64,000 bases of DNA, from NCBI RefSeq assembly GCF_003217235.1, contig NZ_QJTF01000002.1, positions 148,415 to 212,414 on the forward strand, given 5' to 3'. The position numbers were made by a program, and so were the translations under genes. Origin of the DNA: Paramesorhizobium leguminum (GTDB lineage Bacteria; Pseudomonadota; Alphaproteobacteria; Rhizobiales; Rhizobiaceae). The notes beneath the pieces were generated by a model that saw nothing but the letters and a program-made list of their open reading frames with translations, was not told the origin of the DNA and made no database searches. Every line of letters begins with the position of its first letter. The first letter of the stretch is position 1. Of this stretch, positions 1-7,754 are shown one piece after another.

Positions 1-497
1 TCATGCAGAATCCGGTGTATCTCGAAACCTTCAACGCCGCCGGCGCCAACGCCGTGCCGCTGCCGTTCTCCGAGCTTTTCACCGCGCTGGAGACCGGTAC
101 GGTCGACGGGCAGGAAAATCCTTACACGACCATCCTGTCCTCGAAGTTCTTCGAGGTGCAGAAATACCTGACCGTTTCCAATCACGTCTATAGCCCATGG
201 GTGATCCTGGTGAGCAAGAAGTGGTGGGACACCCTCTCGCCCGACGAGCAGAAAATCCTGAAGGAAGCCGCAATCTCGTCACGCGCGTTCGAGCGCAAGG
301 ATACCCGCGAGCAATCGGCCAAAGCGCTGGAAGATCTGAAGAAAGCCGGGATGGAAGTCTCGGTCATGCCCGAAGGCGAAGTGGCCAAGCTGCGCGAAAT
401 CGCGGCCCCCATCACCCAGAAGGTCGTCGACAGCATCGGCAAGCCGCTCTGGGATGAGACGCAGGCGGAACTGGCGAAGGTTCGCGCCGGAAAGTAA
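1..497 (+). CDS. TRAP transporter solute-binding protein, DctP family (3' part)
   Basis: The 5' end lies outside the window; the frame is open from base 3 and ends in TAA at 495-497. The visible 164 residues match the C-terminal lobe of DctP-type periplasmic binding proteins: PLPFSELFTALETGTVDGQ with the typical GTVDGQENP segment, then the helix-rich tail (LSPDEQKILKEAA). Such proteins bind organic acids in the periplasm and hand them to a TRAP small/large membrane pair, which would be outside the window if present. The family is clear; the ligand cannot be read from this fragment. Confidence 0.9.
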   Translation, partial: MQNPVYLETFNAAGANAVPLPFSELFTALETGTVDGQENPYTTILSSKFFEVQKYLTVSNHVYSPWVILVSKKWWDTLSPDEQKILKEAAISSRAFERKDTREQSAKALEDLKKAGMEVSVMPEGEVAKLREIAAPITQKVVDSIGKPLWDETQAELAKVRAGK

Positions 498-555
498 GGC
501 GACGCATGATCCCGGGAAGCAACAGATTTCTCGGGATCGTGCGGCTCCCTTGTCC

Positions 556-668
556 CTCGGTAGATTCTCGGGCTTGTCCAGAGAATCTACCGAGGCATAA
601 TCTGCCAGTACGGTAATCGCTTTTCTTTTTCTTATGGAAGATTCTCGGGACAAGCCCGAAAATGACGG
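556..668. repeat. Inverted repeat, TCTCGGGCTTGTCC family
   Basis: Two arms, about 561-587 (GATTCTCGGGCTTGTCC, with AGAATCTAC following) and 639-668 (AGATTCTCGGGACAAGCC), face each other across about 50 bases. A second copy with better conserved arms lies at 41311-41418. The rest of the 498-923 gap shows no gene; the reverse-strand open frames here have no ribosome site or recognisable product. Confidence 0.75.
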
Positions 669-923
669 TCCGAGGGAACCCTAACCTCGATGCCGAAGCG
701 CCTCAACCAGCCAACGAAGGCCGGCGATAATTGGCGGCGGCTTGGATAATAAGGTATCCCCCCAAGGCGGGAAGTAATCCTCACCCTAAATTGATGAGCA
801 CAGCTCATGACAGCAAGCGATATTTGCCGTCTAATCTCATAAGGCAATCGCCTGCTAAGATTCATTTCCGTGAAATCCCGCCGCAGCATTCTCAAAAAAC
901 TGAATATCCAAAGGAATAGCCTG

Positions 924-1973
924 ATGACCGTCAGAGCGTATGGCGCCTATGCCGCAGACAAGCCGCTTGAATCCTTGATCATCACCCGCCGGGCTCCCGG
1001 CCCGCAGGATGTCCGCATCGACATTGCCTATTGCGGCGTTTGCCACTCCGATCTGCATCAGGTGCGCGCTGAATGGGCCGGCACGCAATGGCCGTGCGTT
1101 CCAGGGCATGAGATTGTCGGCCGCATTTCGGCTGTCGGATCGCAGGTGACGGGCTTCCATGAAGGCGACCTGGTCGGCGTCGGCTGCATCGTCGATAGCT
1201 GCCGGCATTGCGTCGAGTGCGACGACGATCTGGAGAACTATTGCGACCATATGGTCGGCACCTACAACGGCCCCACCCTCGATGCGCCCGGCCATACGCT
1301 TGGCGGATATTCGCAGCAGATCGTCGTGCATCAACGCTATGCGCTGCGGATCAGGCACCCGGAGGATCAACTCGCCGCAGTCGCGCCGCTGCTTTGCGCC
1401 GGCATCACCACCTATTCGCCGCTCAAGCATTGGAAGGCCGGACCGGGCAAGAAGGTTGGCATTGTCGGCATCGGCGGTCTGGGTCATATGGGGGTCAAGC
1501 TGGCGCACGCGATGGGCGCCCATGTCGTGGCGTTCACCACCTCTGAATCCAAGCGTGAGGAAGCCAAGGCGCTGGGCGCCGATGAAGTGGTCGTGTCACG
1601 CAACGCCGACGAGATGGCGGCGCACGCCAAAAGCTTCGATCTTATCGTGAACACGGTTGCGGTTCCGCACGATCTCGATGCATTTCTGGTGCTCTTGAAG
1701 CGGGACGGCACGATGACACTGGTGGGAGCCCCGGCGACGCCCCACGTATCCCCCAACGTGTTCAACCTTATCATGAAGCGGCGGGCGATCGCCGGCTCGA
1801 TGATCGGCGGCATAGCCGAGACCCAGGAAATGCTGGATTTCTGCGCCGATCACGGCATCGTGGCGGATATAGAGATGATCCGCGCGGAGGAGATCAACAC
1901 CGCCTATGAGCGCATGCTTAAGGGCGACGTGAAGTACCGGTTCGTGATCGACAACGCCTCTCTAGGCGCCTGA
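924..1973 (+). CDS. Zinc-dependent NAD(P) alcohol dehydrogenase (MDR, YahK/cinnamyl-alcohol type)
   Basis: The 349-residue protein is a medium-chain dehydrogenase that oxidises alcohols or reduces aldehydes with NAD(P). The catalytic zinc motif CGVCHSD (residues 37-43) and PGHE (60-63) are present, as is a structural-zinc cysteine cluster (SCRHCVEC, near residue 92) and the Rossmann loop VGIGGLGHMG near 175. The frame is open from a GTG at 870, but the ATG at 924 is preferred because AAAGGA stands 9 bases upstream and the family normally begins with a short strand before the zinc site. It is monocistronic here. The substrate is unknown; cinnamyl-type aldehyde reductases are the nearest group by motif. 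Confidence 0.9.
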   Translation: MTVRAYGAYAADKPLESLIITRRAPGPQDVRIDIAYCGVCHSDLHQVRAEWAGTQWPCVPGHEIVGRISAVGSQVTGFHEGDLVGVGCIVDSCRHCVECDDDLENYCDHMVGTYNGPTLDAPGHTLGGYSQQIVVHQRYALRIRHPEDQLAAVAPLLCAGITTYSPLKHWKAGPGKKVGIVGIGGLGHMGVKLAHAMGAHVVAFTTSESKREEAKALGADEVVVSRNADEMAAHAKSFDLIVNTVAVPHDLDAFLVLLKRDGTMTLVGAPATPHVSPNVFNLIMKRRAIAGSMIGGIAETQEMLDFCADHGIVADIEMIRAEEINTAYERMLKGDVKYRFVIDNASLGA

Positions 1974-1999
1974 CCGGCAGTAAAACCCTCACCGGTCCG

Positions 2000-2704
2000 C
2001 TACGCGGTCAGTGAGGGCCTATCTCCTGCCCTCATAAACGCCGCCATGTGGAAGCGCTGTTGCGCGGCTTCGTAGGCATATTCCCGTCCAACCGGACAGG
2101 CGAGCCGGGCAAGGCAACCGCCTGTCCGGCATGCCTTCCCCACATCGGCCCGCAAATAGTCCCGGCAGCGATCCACTGCAAAGCCGGCGCCATCGAATGC
2201 CTCGACCGGACAAGCGGAAAGGCATGGCTTGGCGGCGCATTGGTCACAGGGATGCGGGAAGGCTCGATGTGCCGGAAATTCGATTTCCTCGTCGAACAGC
2301 AAAGCGCCGCGATAAGCGTGCCACAACCCAAAGACCGGATGGATGAGCAATCCGAGCGGCGATGGTTTCAGCCCTTCCGCCCTTGTCGCCCATTGCTGGA
2401 ACGGTAGCCACGGCTTGTCGGATGGAAAAGCCGCCCGAGCGCCAAGCGCCTCCGCCGCCTCCCCCAGCACCTGTTTTGACCAATTGTCGAGCGGGTCAGC
2501 TCGGTCCCTGCCCTCGTTTTCCCACCAACGCGCAAAATGCGGCCAGATCGACGATCCGGCATGACCCACCAGCACGATACTACGCGCTCGGTTCCGCGCG
2601 ACTCCGCGCGGCGCATCCTCGCCCCCGCTGAAAACAAAGCCGCCGCGTGGAATGAGCCCGTAGGGCGCAAGGGCAGCGGTGATGGTGAGGTTATCGCTAT
2701 ACAT
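2000..2704 (-). CDS. 4Fe-4S ferredoxin-domain protein, QueG-like
   Basis: The 234-residue protein ends with two cysteine clusters (CDQCAAKPCLSACPVEAF, then CRTGGCLARLACPVG) expected to hold iron-sulfur clusters, after an N-terminal half resembling the cobalamin-binding part of epoxyqueuosine-reductase relatives (IVLVGHAGSSIWPHF). The frame is open back to 2851, but residues before the ATG at 2704 would be read from the palindromic repeat at 2738-2895 (EGVISPLEGEMAGKPEGG), so the start at 2704 is preferred. It is shorter than true QueG and lacks a HEAT tail, so a role in tRNA modification is not implied. The reaction is unknown; an accessory electron-transfer role for the corrinoid cluster next door is possible but only inferred. 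Confidence 0.75.
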   Translation of the reverse strand: MYSDNLTITAALAPYGLIPRGGFVFSGGEDAPRGVARNRARSIVLVGHAGSSIWPHFARWWENEGRDRADPLDNWSKQVLGEAAEALGARAAFPSDKPWLPFQQWATRAEGLKPSPLGLLIHPVFGLWHAYRGALLFDEEIEFPAHRAFPHPCDQCAAKPCLSACPVEAFDGAGFAVDRCRDYLRADVGKACRTGGCLARLACPVGREYAYEAAQQRFHMAAFMRAGDRPSLTA

Positions 2705-2737
2705 CTCCACTCCGGCAGAGACGTACCTATTCGAGGC

Positions 2738-2895
2738 ACCCCCCTCTGGCTTGCCAGCCATCTCCCCCTCAAGGGGGGAGATTACACCTTCATCAACGTC
2801 GCCACCAATCGCAAATGTTGCAAAATGAACGCGGATGGCGGCGTCGGCCAATCTCCCCCCTTGAGGGGGAGATGCCTGGCAAGGCAGAGGGGGGT
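2738..2895. repeat. 158-bp palindromic element, copy A
   Basis: The left arm (ACCCCCCTCTGGCTTGCC...CTCCCCCTCAAGGGGG) is answered by a right arm (CCCCCCTTGAGGGGGAGATG...GAGGGGGGT) in inverse orientation around a less conserved centre containing GCCACCAATCGCAAATGTTG. Copies of 158-159 bp stand at 12761-12918, 14680-14837 and 48260-48418. When read through, an arm encodes ISPLEGEM. It fills most of the gap between the ferredoxin-like gene and the methyltransferase gene. Confidence 0.9.
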
Positions 2896-3013
2896 ATGTG
2901 TCCCACCGACGCTTCCACCGTGAGCATCATCCATCCGGCCCTCTGATGGCCGAACGCCACACCTCATGGTGGATCAGATTGGCCACTTTAGCCCGGCCGT
3001 CTTCGGGCTTCTT

Positions 3014-4603
3014 TCAGGTGAAGGCGTCGGGCATCGAGGCCTTCTTCTCCGCGATAAACGCCTTCAGCGCCTCGTCTATCGCTGGGTCAAGGTATGGCGC
3101 CTCATAGCTTTCCAGCCAGCGGCGCGCCAGCTCGTTGCCGCGCTGTTCGGCCCGCTTCTCGCCCTCTGCCAGCCATTGCTCGTAGGAATTGTTGTCGGCA
3201 ATCGATGAGCGATAGAACGCGCTCTGGAAATTGGCCTGGGTGTGGGCGCAACCGAGATAATGGCTACCGGGGCCGACCTCGCGGATCGCATCCATCGCCT
3301 GCCCGTTTTCCGAAAGATCGACGCCTTCGGCGAAACGCTGCTGCATGCCGAGCTGGTCGATATCCATCATGAACTTGTCATAGGAAGAAACCAGCCCACC
3401 CTCCAGCCAGCCAGCCGCATGCAGCACGAAATTCGTGCCGGCGAGCAGCGTCGAGTTGAGCGTATTGGCGCTTTCATAAGCCGCCTGCGCATCCGGCAGC
3501 TTCGAGGCGCAGAGCGAACCGCCGGTGCGGAACGGCAAGCCGAGACGCCGGGCCAGCTGCGCCGCGCCATAGGAGACGAGCGACGGCTCCGGTGTGCCGA
3601 AGGTCGGCGCCCCTGATTGCATCGAGATGGACGAAGCGAACGTGCCGAAAATGACAGGCGCGCCGGGGCGGATCAGCTGCGTAAGCGACGCCCCGGCCAG
3701 CACTTCCGCCAGGATCTGCGTCAGCGTCCCCGCCACCGTCACCGGGCTCATTGCGCCGGCAAGGATGAACGGCGTGACGATGCAGGCCTGGTTATGCCTC
3801 GCATAGACCTTCAGCGCGCCCAGCATCGTCTCGTCGAACACCATCGGCGAATTGGCATTGATGAGGCTGGTGAGCACCGTGTTGTTTTCGACGAAATCAT
3901 CGCCGAACAGGATCTTGCACATCGCCACCGTGTCTTCGGCCCGCTCCGGCGCCGTCACCGACCCCATGAACGGCTTGTCCGAATAGCGCATATGCGCATA
4001 GATCATGTCGAGATGGCGCTTGTTGACCGGCACGTCGACCGGCTCGCACACCGTCCCGCCGGAATGGTGGATATTCGGCGCCATATAGGCGAGCTTCACG
4101 AAATTCTGGAAATCCTCGATCGTCGCATAGCGGCGGTTGCCGTCGAGGTCACGCACGAAGGGCGGGCCATAGACGGGCGCGAACACGGTCGCGTCGCCGC
4201 CGATTTGCACCGAACGTTCAGGGTTGCGCGCATGCTGGGTATAGGTGGATGGCGCGGTCTTGAGCAGCGAGCGGCAAAGCCCCCTGGGGAAATGCACACG
4301 CTCGCCTTTGACATCCGCGCCCGCCTGCCGCCACAGCTCCAGCGCTTCCGCATCGTCGCGGAACTCGATGCCGATCTCTTCCAGAACAATATCGGCATTG
4401 GCCTCGATCAGCGCCAGACCTTCCTCGCCAAGCACCTCATAGACCGGCACCTTGCGGGTGATATAGGTCAGCGACTTGCCCGGCCCACCGCCGGACCGCG
4501 CAGCGCGCCTTGCCGCCGCCCCGCCGCTGGCGCCGCGCCCACGCCGACCGCCGCGCTCTTCGCCGCTTTCCACCGATGCTTCGCCAGACGTTTCTTTATC
4601 CAT
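3014..4603 (-). CDS. Non-pyrrolysine trimethylamine/betaine methyltransferase (MttB superfamily, MtgB-like)
   Basis: The 529-residue protein belongs to the MttB/DUF trimethylamine methyltransferase superfamily, TIM-barrel enzymes that move a methyl group from a methylated amine to a corrinoid protein. No in-frame amber codon interrupts it, so it is a non-pyrrolysine member; characterised non-pyrrolysine relatives act on quaternary amines such as glycine betaine, proline betaine and carnitine. Residues 1-45 form an Arg/Gly/Ala-rich tail (ERGGRRGRGASGGAAARRAA), after which the catalytic domain begins. The ATG at 4603 follows a GGGAG box. It is divergent from its likely partner corrinoid protein (4808-5506) across a 204-bp promoter region. 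Glycine betaine is inferred from the dimethylglycine-dehydrogenase-like gene at 17684-20194; proline betaine or another betaine is not excluded. Confidence 0.88.
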   Translation of the reverse strand: MDKETSGEASVESGEERGGRRGRGASGGAAARRAARSGGGPGKSLTYITRKVPVYEVLGEEGLALIEANADIVLEEIGIEFRDDAEALELWRQAGADVKGERVHFPRGLCRSLLKTAPSTYTQHARNPERSVQIGGDATVFAPVYGPPFVRDLDGNRRYATIEDFQNFVKLAYMAPNIHHSGGTVCEPVDVPVNKRHLDMIYAHMRYSDKPFMGSVTAPERAEDTVAMCKILFGDDFVENNTVLTSLINANSPMVFDETMLGALKVYARHNQACIVTPFILAGAMSPVTVAGTLTQILAEVLAGASLTQLIRPGAPVIFGTFASSISMQSGAPTFGTPEPSLVSYGAAQLARRLGLPFRTGGSLCASKLPDAQAAYESANTLNSTLLAGTNFVLHAAGWLEGGLVSSYDKFMMDIDQLGMQQRFAEGVDLSENGQAMDAIREVGPGSHYLGCAHTQANFQSAFYRSSIADNNSYEQWLAEGEKRAEQRGNELARRWLESYEAPYLDPAIDEALKAFIAEKKASMPDAFT

Positions 4604-4807
4604 TTATTTCTCCCGCGCCTCTGACGCAGTCTCCTTTGCGCATATTATAGCAATATCCGAACTGATTGGGGCAGCAATTCCGTCCGCGCCAAACCATGGC
4701 GTTTTAAGACATGTGAGGTCGCTTTTAAGCGATGGATTTTTGCCGCTTGCGGATTATGTGATGAATATGGGATTGGCCCGTTCCGGGTCTTAAAATGGGA
4801 TGCGTCC
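4604..4807. promoter_or_regulatory. Divergent control region of the methyltransferase and corrinoid-protein genes
   Basis: This 204-bp region must contain both promoters. It holds TTTTAAG at 4702-4708 and again at 4723-4729 (21 bp apart), and a third copy inverted at 4789-4795 (CTTAAAA); the first is extended as GTTTTAAGAC (4701-4710), matched by GTCTTAAAA at 4787-4795. The second copy lies inside the inverted repeat TCGCTT-TT-AAGCGA (4719-4732). These look like regulator sites on one helix face, but which protein binds them is unknown. Confidence 0.4.
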
Positions 4808-5506
4808 ATGGCCGACGATGAAATCATTCTCTCCGAACTTTCCGACGCCGAACTCGTGCAGCAGATGCATGACGATCTCTATGACGGCCTGAAGGAGGAG
4901 ATCGAGGAAGGCACCAACATCCTGCTCGAACGCGGCTGGGCGCCTTACAAGGTGCTCACCGAGGCGCTTGTCGAGGGCATGCGCATCGTCGGCGAGGATT
5001 TCCGCGACGGCATCCTCTTCGTGCCGGAAGTGCTGCTTTCGGCCAATGCGATGAAAGCGGGCATGTTCATCCTGCGCCCCCTGCTCGCCGCCACCGGCGC
5101 GCCGAAGCAGGGCAAGCTCGTCATCGGCACCGTCAAGGGCGATATTCACGATATCGGTAAGAACCTCGTCGGCATGATGATGGAGGGCGCAGGCTTCGAC
5201 GTCATCGACCTCGGCATCAACAACCCGGTGGAAAACTATCTCGCCGCCATCGAGGAGCACCAGCCCGACATCATCGGCCTGTCGGCGCTACTCACCACCA
5301 CGATGCCCTATATGAAGGTCGTCATCGACACGATGAAGGAAAAGGGCATCCGCGACGATTACGTCGTGCTGGTCGGCGGCGCGCCGCTCAACGAGGAATT
5401 CGGCAAAGCCGTCGGCGCCGACGCCTATTGCCGCGATGCCGCCGTGGCGGTGGAAACCGCCAAGGATTTCATGAAGCGCCGGCACAATCAGCGTGGCGCG
5501 GGGTAG
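4808..5506 (+). CDS. Methyltransferase cognate corrinoid protein (MttC/MtgC-like)
   Basis: The 232-residue cytoplasmic protein carries a methyl group on cobalt between the substrate methyltransferase and the methyl-THF-forming enzyme. Residues about 1-95 are the helical B12-binding cap (ELVQQMHDDLYDGLKEEIEE). A Rossmann-like B12 domain follows, with the base-off histidine in D112-x-H114-x-x-G117 (KGDIHDIGKNLVG), a later LSALLTTTM segment and VGGAPLNEEFG near the end. Length and order match MtaC/MttC-type proteins. It faces the MttB homologue, and the downstream accessory genes share its strand, although a DUF559 cassette and a minus-strand lipoprotein gene intervene. Confidence 0.93.
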   Translation: MADDEIILSELSDAELVQQMHDDLYDGLKEEIEEGTNILLERGWAPYKVLTEALVEGMRIVGEDFRDGILFVPEVLLSANAMKAGMFILRPLLAATGAPKQGKLVIGTVKGDIHDIGKNLVGMMMEGAGFDVIDLGINNPVENYLAAIEEHQPDIIGLSALLTTTMPYMKVVIDTMKEKGIRDDYVVLVGGAPLNEEFGKAVGADAYCRDAAVAVETAKDFMKRRHNQRGAG

Positions 5507-5517
5507 ATCATATAGCG

Positions 5518-5573
5518 CCCTCCCTCCCCCTTGCGGGGAGGGTGTCCGCGTTAGCGGACGGGTGGGGGTGGTG
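5518..5573. repeat. Palindromic repeat, CTCCCC/GGGGAG family, left flank of DUF559 gene
   Basis: CCCTCCCCCTTGCGGGGAGG followed by GTCCGCGTTAGCGGAC and GGTGGGGGTGG. The same sequence occurs inverted at 5972-6012, so the two copies bracket the DUF559 gene like terminal inverted repeats. Related copies are at 34434-34547, 39983-40096 and 55683-55839. Confidence 0.8.
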
Positions 5574-5592
5574 ATGGCAAGTGGAACGCTGA

Positions 5593-6021
5593 ATGGCATG
5601 GAACCGATATAACCCCGCCCCGCCCAGCGCTTCCGCCGCCCATAACGCTCCGCGCTTGCGCAAGACAATGACCGACACGGAACGCCGCCTCTGGACCGCC
5701 CTGCGAAAAGAATTACCCGAAGCTATGGGTACGCATTTCCGCCGCCAGATGGCTATCGGCCCCTATGTGGCGGATTTTGTTTGTCTCGGCCATCGTCTGA
5801 TCATCGAGGTCGACGGAAAAATTCATGAAGACGAAGATCAGCGTCGACACGATTTTGAACGTGAGGTCTATCTGCGGAGCCAGAACTTCCGCATACTGCG
5901 CGTCTCCAACGCCGACGTGATGCTGGATATGCCCTCGGTACTAAACCGAATTGCAATCGCGCTTTCCGTCCGCACCCCCACCCCTAACCCCTCCCCGCAA
6001 GGGGGAGGGGAACAATCGTAG
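5593..6021 (+). CDS. DUF559 / Vsr-like endonuclease-domain protein
   Basis: The 142-residue protein has the DUF559 core: LRKTMTDTERRLWTALRKEL (25-44), HFRRQMAIGPYVADFVCLGH and the IIEVDGKIHEDEDQRRHDFE motif, which together resemble the Vsr/restriction-endonuclease fold with Asp and Glu-x-Asp candidate metal ligands. No cellular function is established for the family. Its last residues (RTPTPNPSPQGGGE) are read directly from the flanking palindrome. It lies between the corrinoid protein gene and the rest of the methyl-transfer cluster and seems an insertion. A homologue with the same repeat type is at 55270-55677. Confidence 0.85.
   Translation: MAWNRYNPAPPSASAAHNAPRLRKTMTDTERRLWTALRKELPEAMGTHFRRQMAIGPYVADFVCLGHRLIIEVDGKIHEDEDQRRHDFEREVYLRSQNFRILRVSNADVMLDMPSVLNRIAIALSVRTPTPNPSPQGGGEQS
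5972..6012. repeat. Palindromic repeat, CTCCCC/GGGGAG family, right flank of DUF559 gene
   Basis: CACCCCCACCCCTAACCCC followed by TCCCCGCAAGGGGGAGGGG is the inverse of the left flank at 5518-5573. It is translated as the C-terminal tail of the DUF559 protein, so element and gene overlap. Confidence 0.8.
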
Positions 6022-6023
6022 CT

Positions 6024-6158
6024 CTACTTCACGGCCTTCTTCACCGCCTGGGCGGTGCCTTTGACATCCTTGCTCACACCGGTCACCGTATTGGCGCAGG
6101 AAGCGAGTGAAAACGCACAGAGAACGGCAATCAACGGCACGACGCGCGATGCTTTCAT
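6024..6158 (-). CDS. Entericidin-like small lipoprotein
   Basis: The 44-residue product starts MKASRVVPLIAVLCAFSLAS and has a lipobox (SLASC) that would leave a lipidated cysteine followed by ANTVTGVSKDVKGTAQAVKK. This matches the entericidin A/B family of tiny envelope lipoproteins in size and sequence style. The frame extends upstream to 6206, but the ATG at 6158 places the signal peptide properly and has a GGAG box in front. It lies on the opposite strand between the DUF559 and DUF1638 genes; a link to methyl transfer is not suggested. Confidence 0.75.
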   Translation of the reverse strand: MKASRVVPLIAVLCAFSLASCANTVTGVSKDVKGTAQAVKKAVK

Positions 6159-6232
6159 GGACGGTGTCTCCTGATCTGGTAATATGATGACGATCCGCGG
6201 AATCACATTTCCGCCCCAATGAGGGTACCGGG

Positions 6233-6883
6233 ATGCACGCGCTTGGCAAGATGGTGTCTGAACGACGGCACGTTTCCCAACCGGAGAAAGTGCGGGTGAT
6301 CGCCTGTGGCATGATTGCCCGCGAAATTTTGAGCATTCGCGAGCAGTTCGGCCTCGATCATCTCGAGCTGAAATGCCTCCCCGCCGTCTATCACCATTAC
6401 CCTGATAAAATCGCCCCTGCCGTCGAGCGGGCGATCAAGCGCGCCAGGCGCGAGGGCATCGAGCATATTTTCGTCGGCTATGCCGATTGCGGCACCGGCG
6501 GCCTGCTGGACAAGGTTTGCGAGAAATACGGCGTGGAGCGCATCGCCGGACCGCATTGCTTCTCCTTTTATGTCGGCAACGAGGCTTTCGCGAAACGCTG
6601 GGACGACGACATGACGTCCTTCTTCATGACCGATTTCCTCGCCCGCCAGTTCGAGACCTTTCTGGTCAAACCGCTCGGTCTCGACCGACATCCCGAATTG
6701 CGCGACATGTATTTCGGCAATTATTCCAAAATGATTTATCTGGCGCAGACGGACGATCCCGAACTTTCGCGCAAGGCCGAGGAAGCAGCTCGCTTTCTGG
6801 GGCTCGCCTATGAGCGCCGCTTTACCGGTTTCGGCGATCTGGTTCCTGCTATCAGGGATGCAACCGCAATCCACCGCGATTAA
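6233..6883 (+). CDS. DUF1638 family protein
   Basis: The 216-residue soluble protein matches the DUF1638 family: VRVIACGMIAREI near the start, LKCLPAVYHHYPDKIAPAVE, then GYADCGTGGLLDKVC and GPHCFSFYVGN. Several of its cysteines (CGM, DCGTGG, KVC, PHC) sit in motif-like surroundings and could bind a metal or cofactor. The family has no established biochemical role. I recall it near corrinoid methyltransferase genes in other organisms, which suggests an accessory function in methyl transfer or corrinoid handling. Here it is the first gene of a plus-strand run to the MetF-like and methyl-THF genes. The ATG at 6233 is used; the internal ATG at 6251 is also possible. Confidence 0.82.
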   Translation: MHALGKMVSERRHVSQPEKVRVIACGMIAREILSIREQFGLDHLELKCLPAVYHHYPDKIAPAVERAIKRARREGIEHIFVGYADCGTGGLLDKVCEKYGVERIAGPHCFSFYVGNEAFAKRWDDDMTSFFMTDFLARQFETFLVKPLGLDRHPELRDMYFGNYSKMIYLAQTDDPELSRKAEEAARFLGLAYERRFTGFGDLVPAIRDATAIHRD

Positions 6884-6931
6884 GCCTGATCTCGCGTGCA
6901 TGTCATTGAAATATCATCATCGGCGGGCGAT

Positions 6932-7627
6932 ATGGAGCGCATGAACCAAAAGCCGCACCCGACTCCCCGACAGGAAACCTCCACGCCGGCAGGCGAAGCT
7001 GCCGGCTCCGGCAAGCCATCCGGCATTTCCGACCGCCGGCCTTTGTCGCAGGTTTTCGAGGATCTGGCGCAGAATGCCACCAGCCCGATCAGCTTCGGAC
7101 AGATCGAGAAGGCGCTCTCCGACCGCAGCTTCGCCACGCTCCTTACCTTCTTCGCCCTGCTCAATCTCCTGCCGCTGCCGCCCGGCACCGGCATCATCAC
7201 CGGCATCCCGCTGGTGCTCCTTTCGGCCCAGATGGTGCTGGGCTTCGAAACGCCCTGGCTGCCGCGCGTCCTGCGCGAGCGTTCGCTGGCGCCGGAACGT
7301 TTCCGGCAATTGTCTGAGAAGGGCACCCCGTGGCTCAGGCGCATCGAGCGCTTCATCCGCCCTCGCCTATGGCCCTTCGCCCGTCATCATGGCGACCGCT
7401 GGCTTGGCCTCCTGACGCTGATCCTCGGGCTTGCGGTGGTCTTCCCCATACCGCTCTCCAACTGGCTCCCCGCCTTCGCCACCGCCATCATCGGCGCGGC
7501 GCTGACCGAGCGCGACGGCGTTCTCATGACCATCGGCGTCCTGATCGGCTTGATCTCCCTTGGCATAATCGTCGGGGTGCTGTTCACCGCCGGAGCGCTC
7601 ATCACCAAGCTGCCTTTCCTGAATTGA
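6932..7627 (+). CDS. ExoD family exopolysaccharide-synthesis-related membrane protein
   Basis: The protein (about 231 residues) has the ExoD pattern: LSQVFEDLAQ and ISFGQIEKALSDRSFATLL, then NLLPLPPGTGIITGIPLVLL as first membrane pair, a conserved middle (RLWPFARHHGDRWLGLLTLI) and two to three further hydrophobic segments. ExoD was first described as affecting exopolysaccharide production and alkaline tolerance in rhizobia; its molecular action is unclear. The open frame begins at a GTG at 6896; ATGs at 6932 and 6941 are more likely starts. It lies between DUF1638 and the virulence-factor-like gene on the same strand. Confidence 0.8.
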   Translation: MERMNQKPHPTPRQETSTPAGEAAGSGKPSGISDRRPLSQVFEDLAQNATSPISFGQIEKALSDRSFATLLTFFALLNLLPLPPGTGIITGIPLVLLSAQMVLGFETPWLPRVLRERSLAPERFRQLSEKGTPWLRRIERFIRPRLWPFARHHGDRWLGLLTLILGLAVVFPIPLSNWLPAFATAIIGAALTERDGVLMTIGVLIGLISLGIIVGVLFTAGALITKLPFLN

Positions 7628-7754
7628 CGGATGCGTTTCCAGTGACGCAAACGCGATAGCCGTCCGCGTCGTTTTTGGATTGCAACGCGTCGTCGCGCAG
7701 CAAGCCATAACCAGCAATTCCAGCGATGCTGGCGATACGGAGAGATGAAAACGC

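Noticed and set aside
2705..2851. N-terminal extension of the ferredoxin-like protein
   Set aside because: These 49 codons come from the 158-bp palindrome; similar repeat-derived extensions at 53258-53329, 55678-55791 and 58026-58127 were rejected for the same reason.
3014..4603. Pyrrolysine-encoding MttB
   Set aside because: The gene is a complete reading frame without internal TAG, and no pyl genes are in the window, so it is the non-pyrrolysine type.
3617..4624. Open frame of 335 codons on the plus strand
   Set aside because: Antisense to the MttB homologue; Arg/His-rich shadow typical of high-GC antisense, no ribosome site or motif.
4604..4807. Cobalamin riboswitch upstream of the corrinoid genes
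   Set aside because: No B12-box-like conserved core was recognised in this 204-bp spacer or in front of the activator gene; a covariance search would be decisive.
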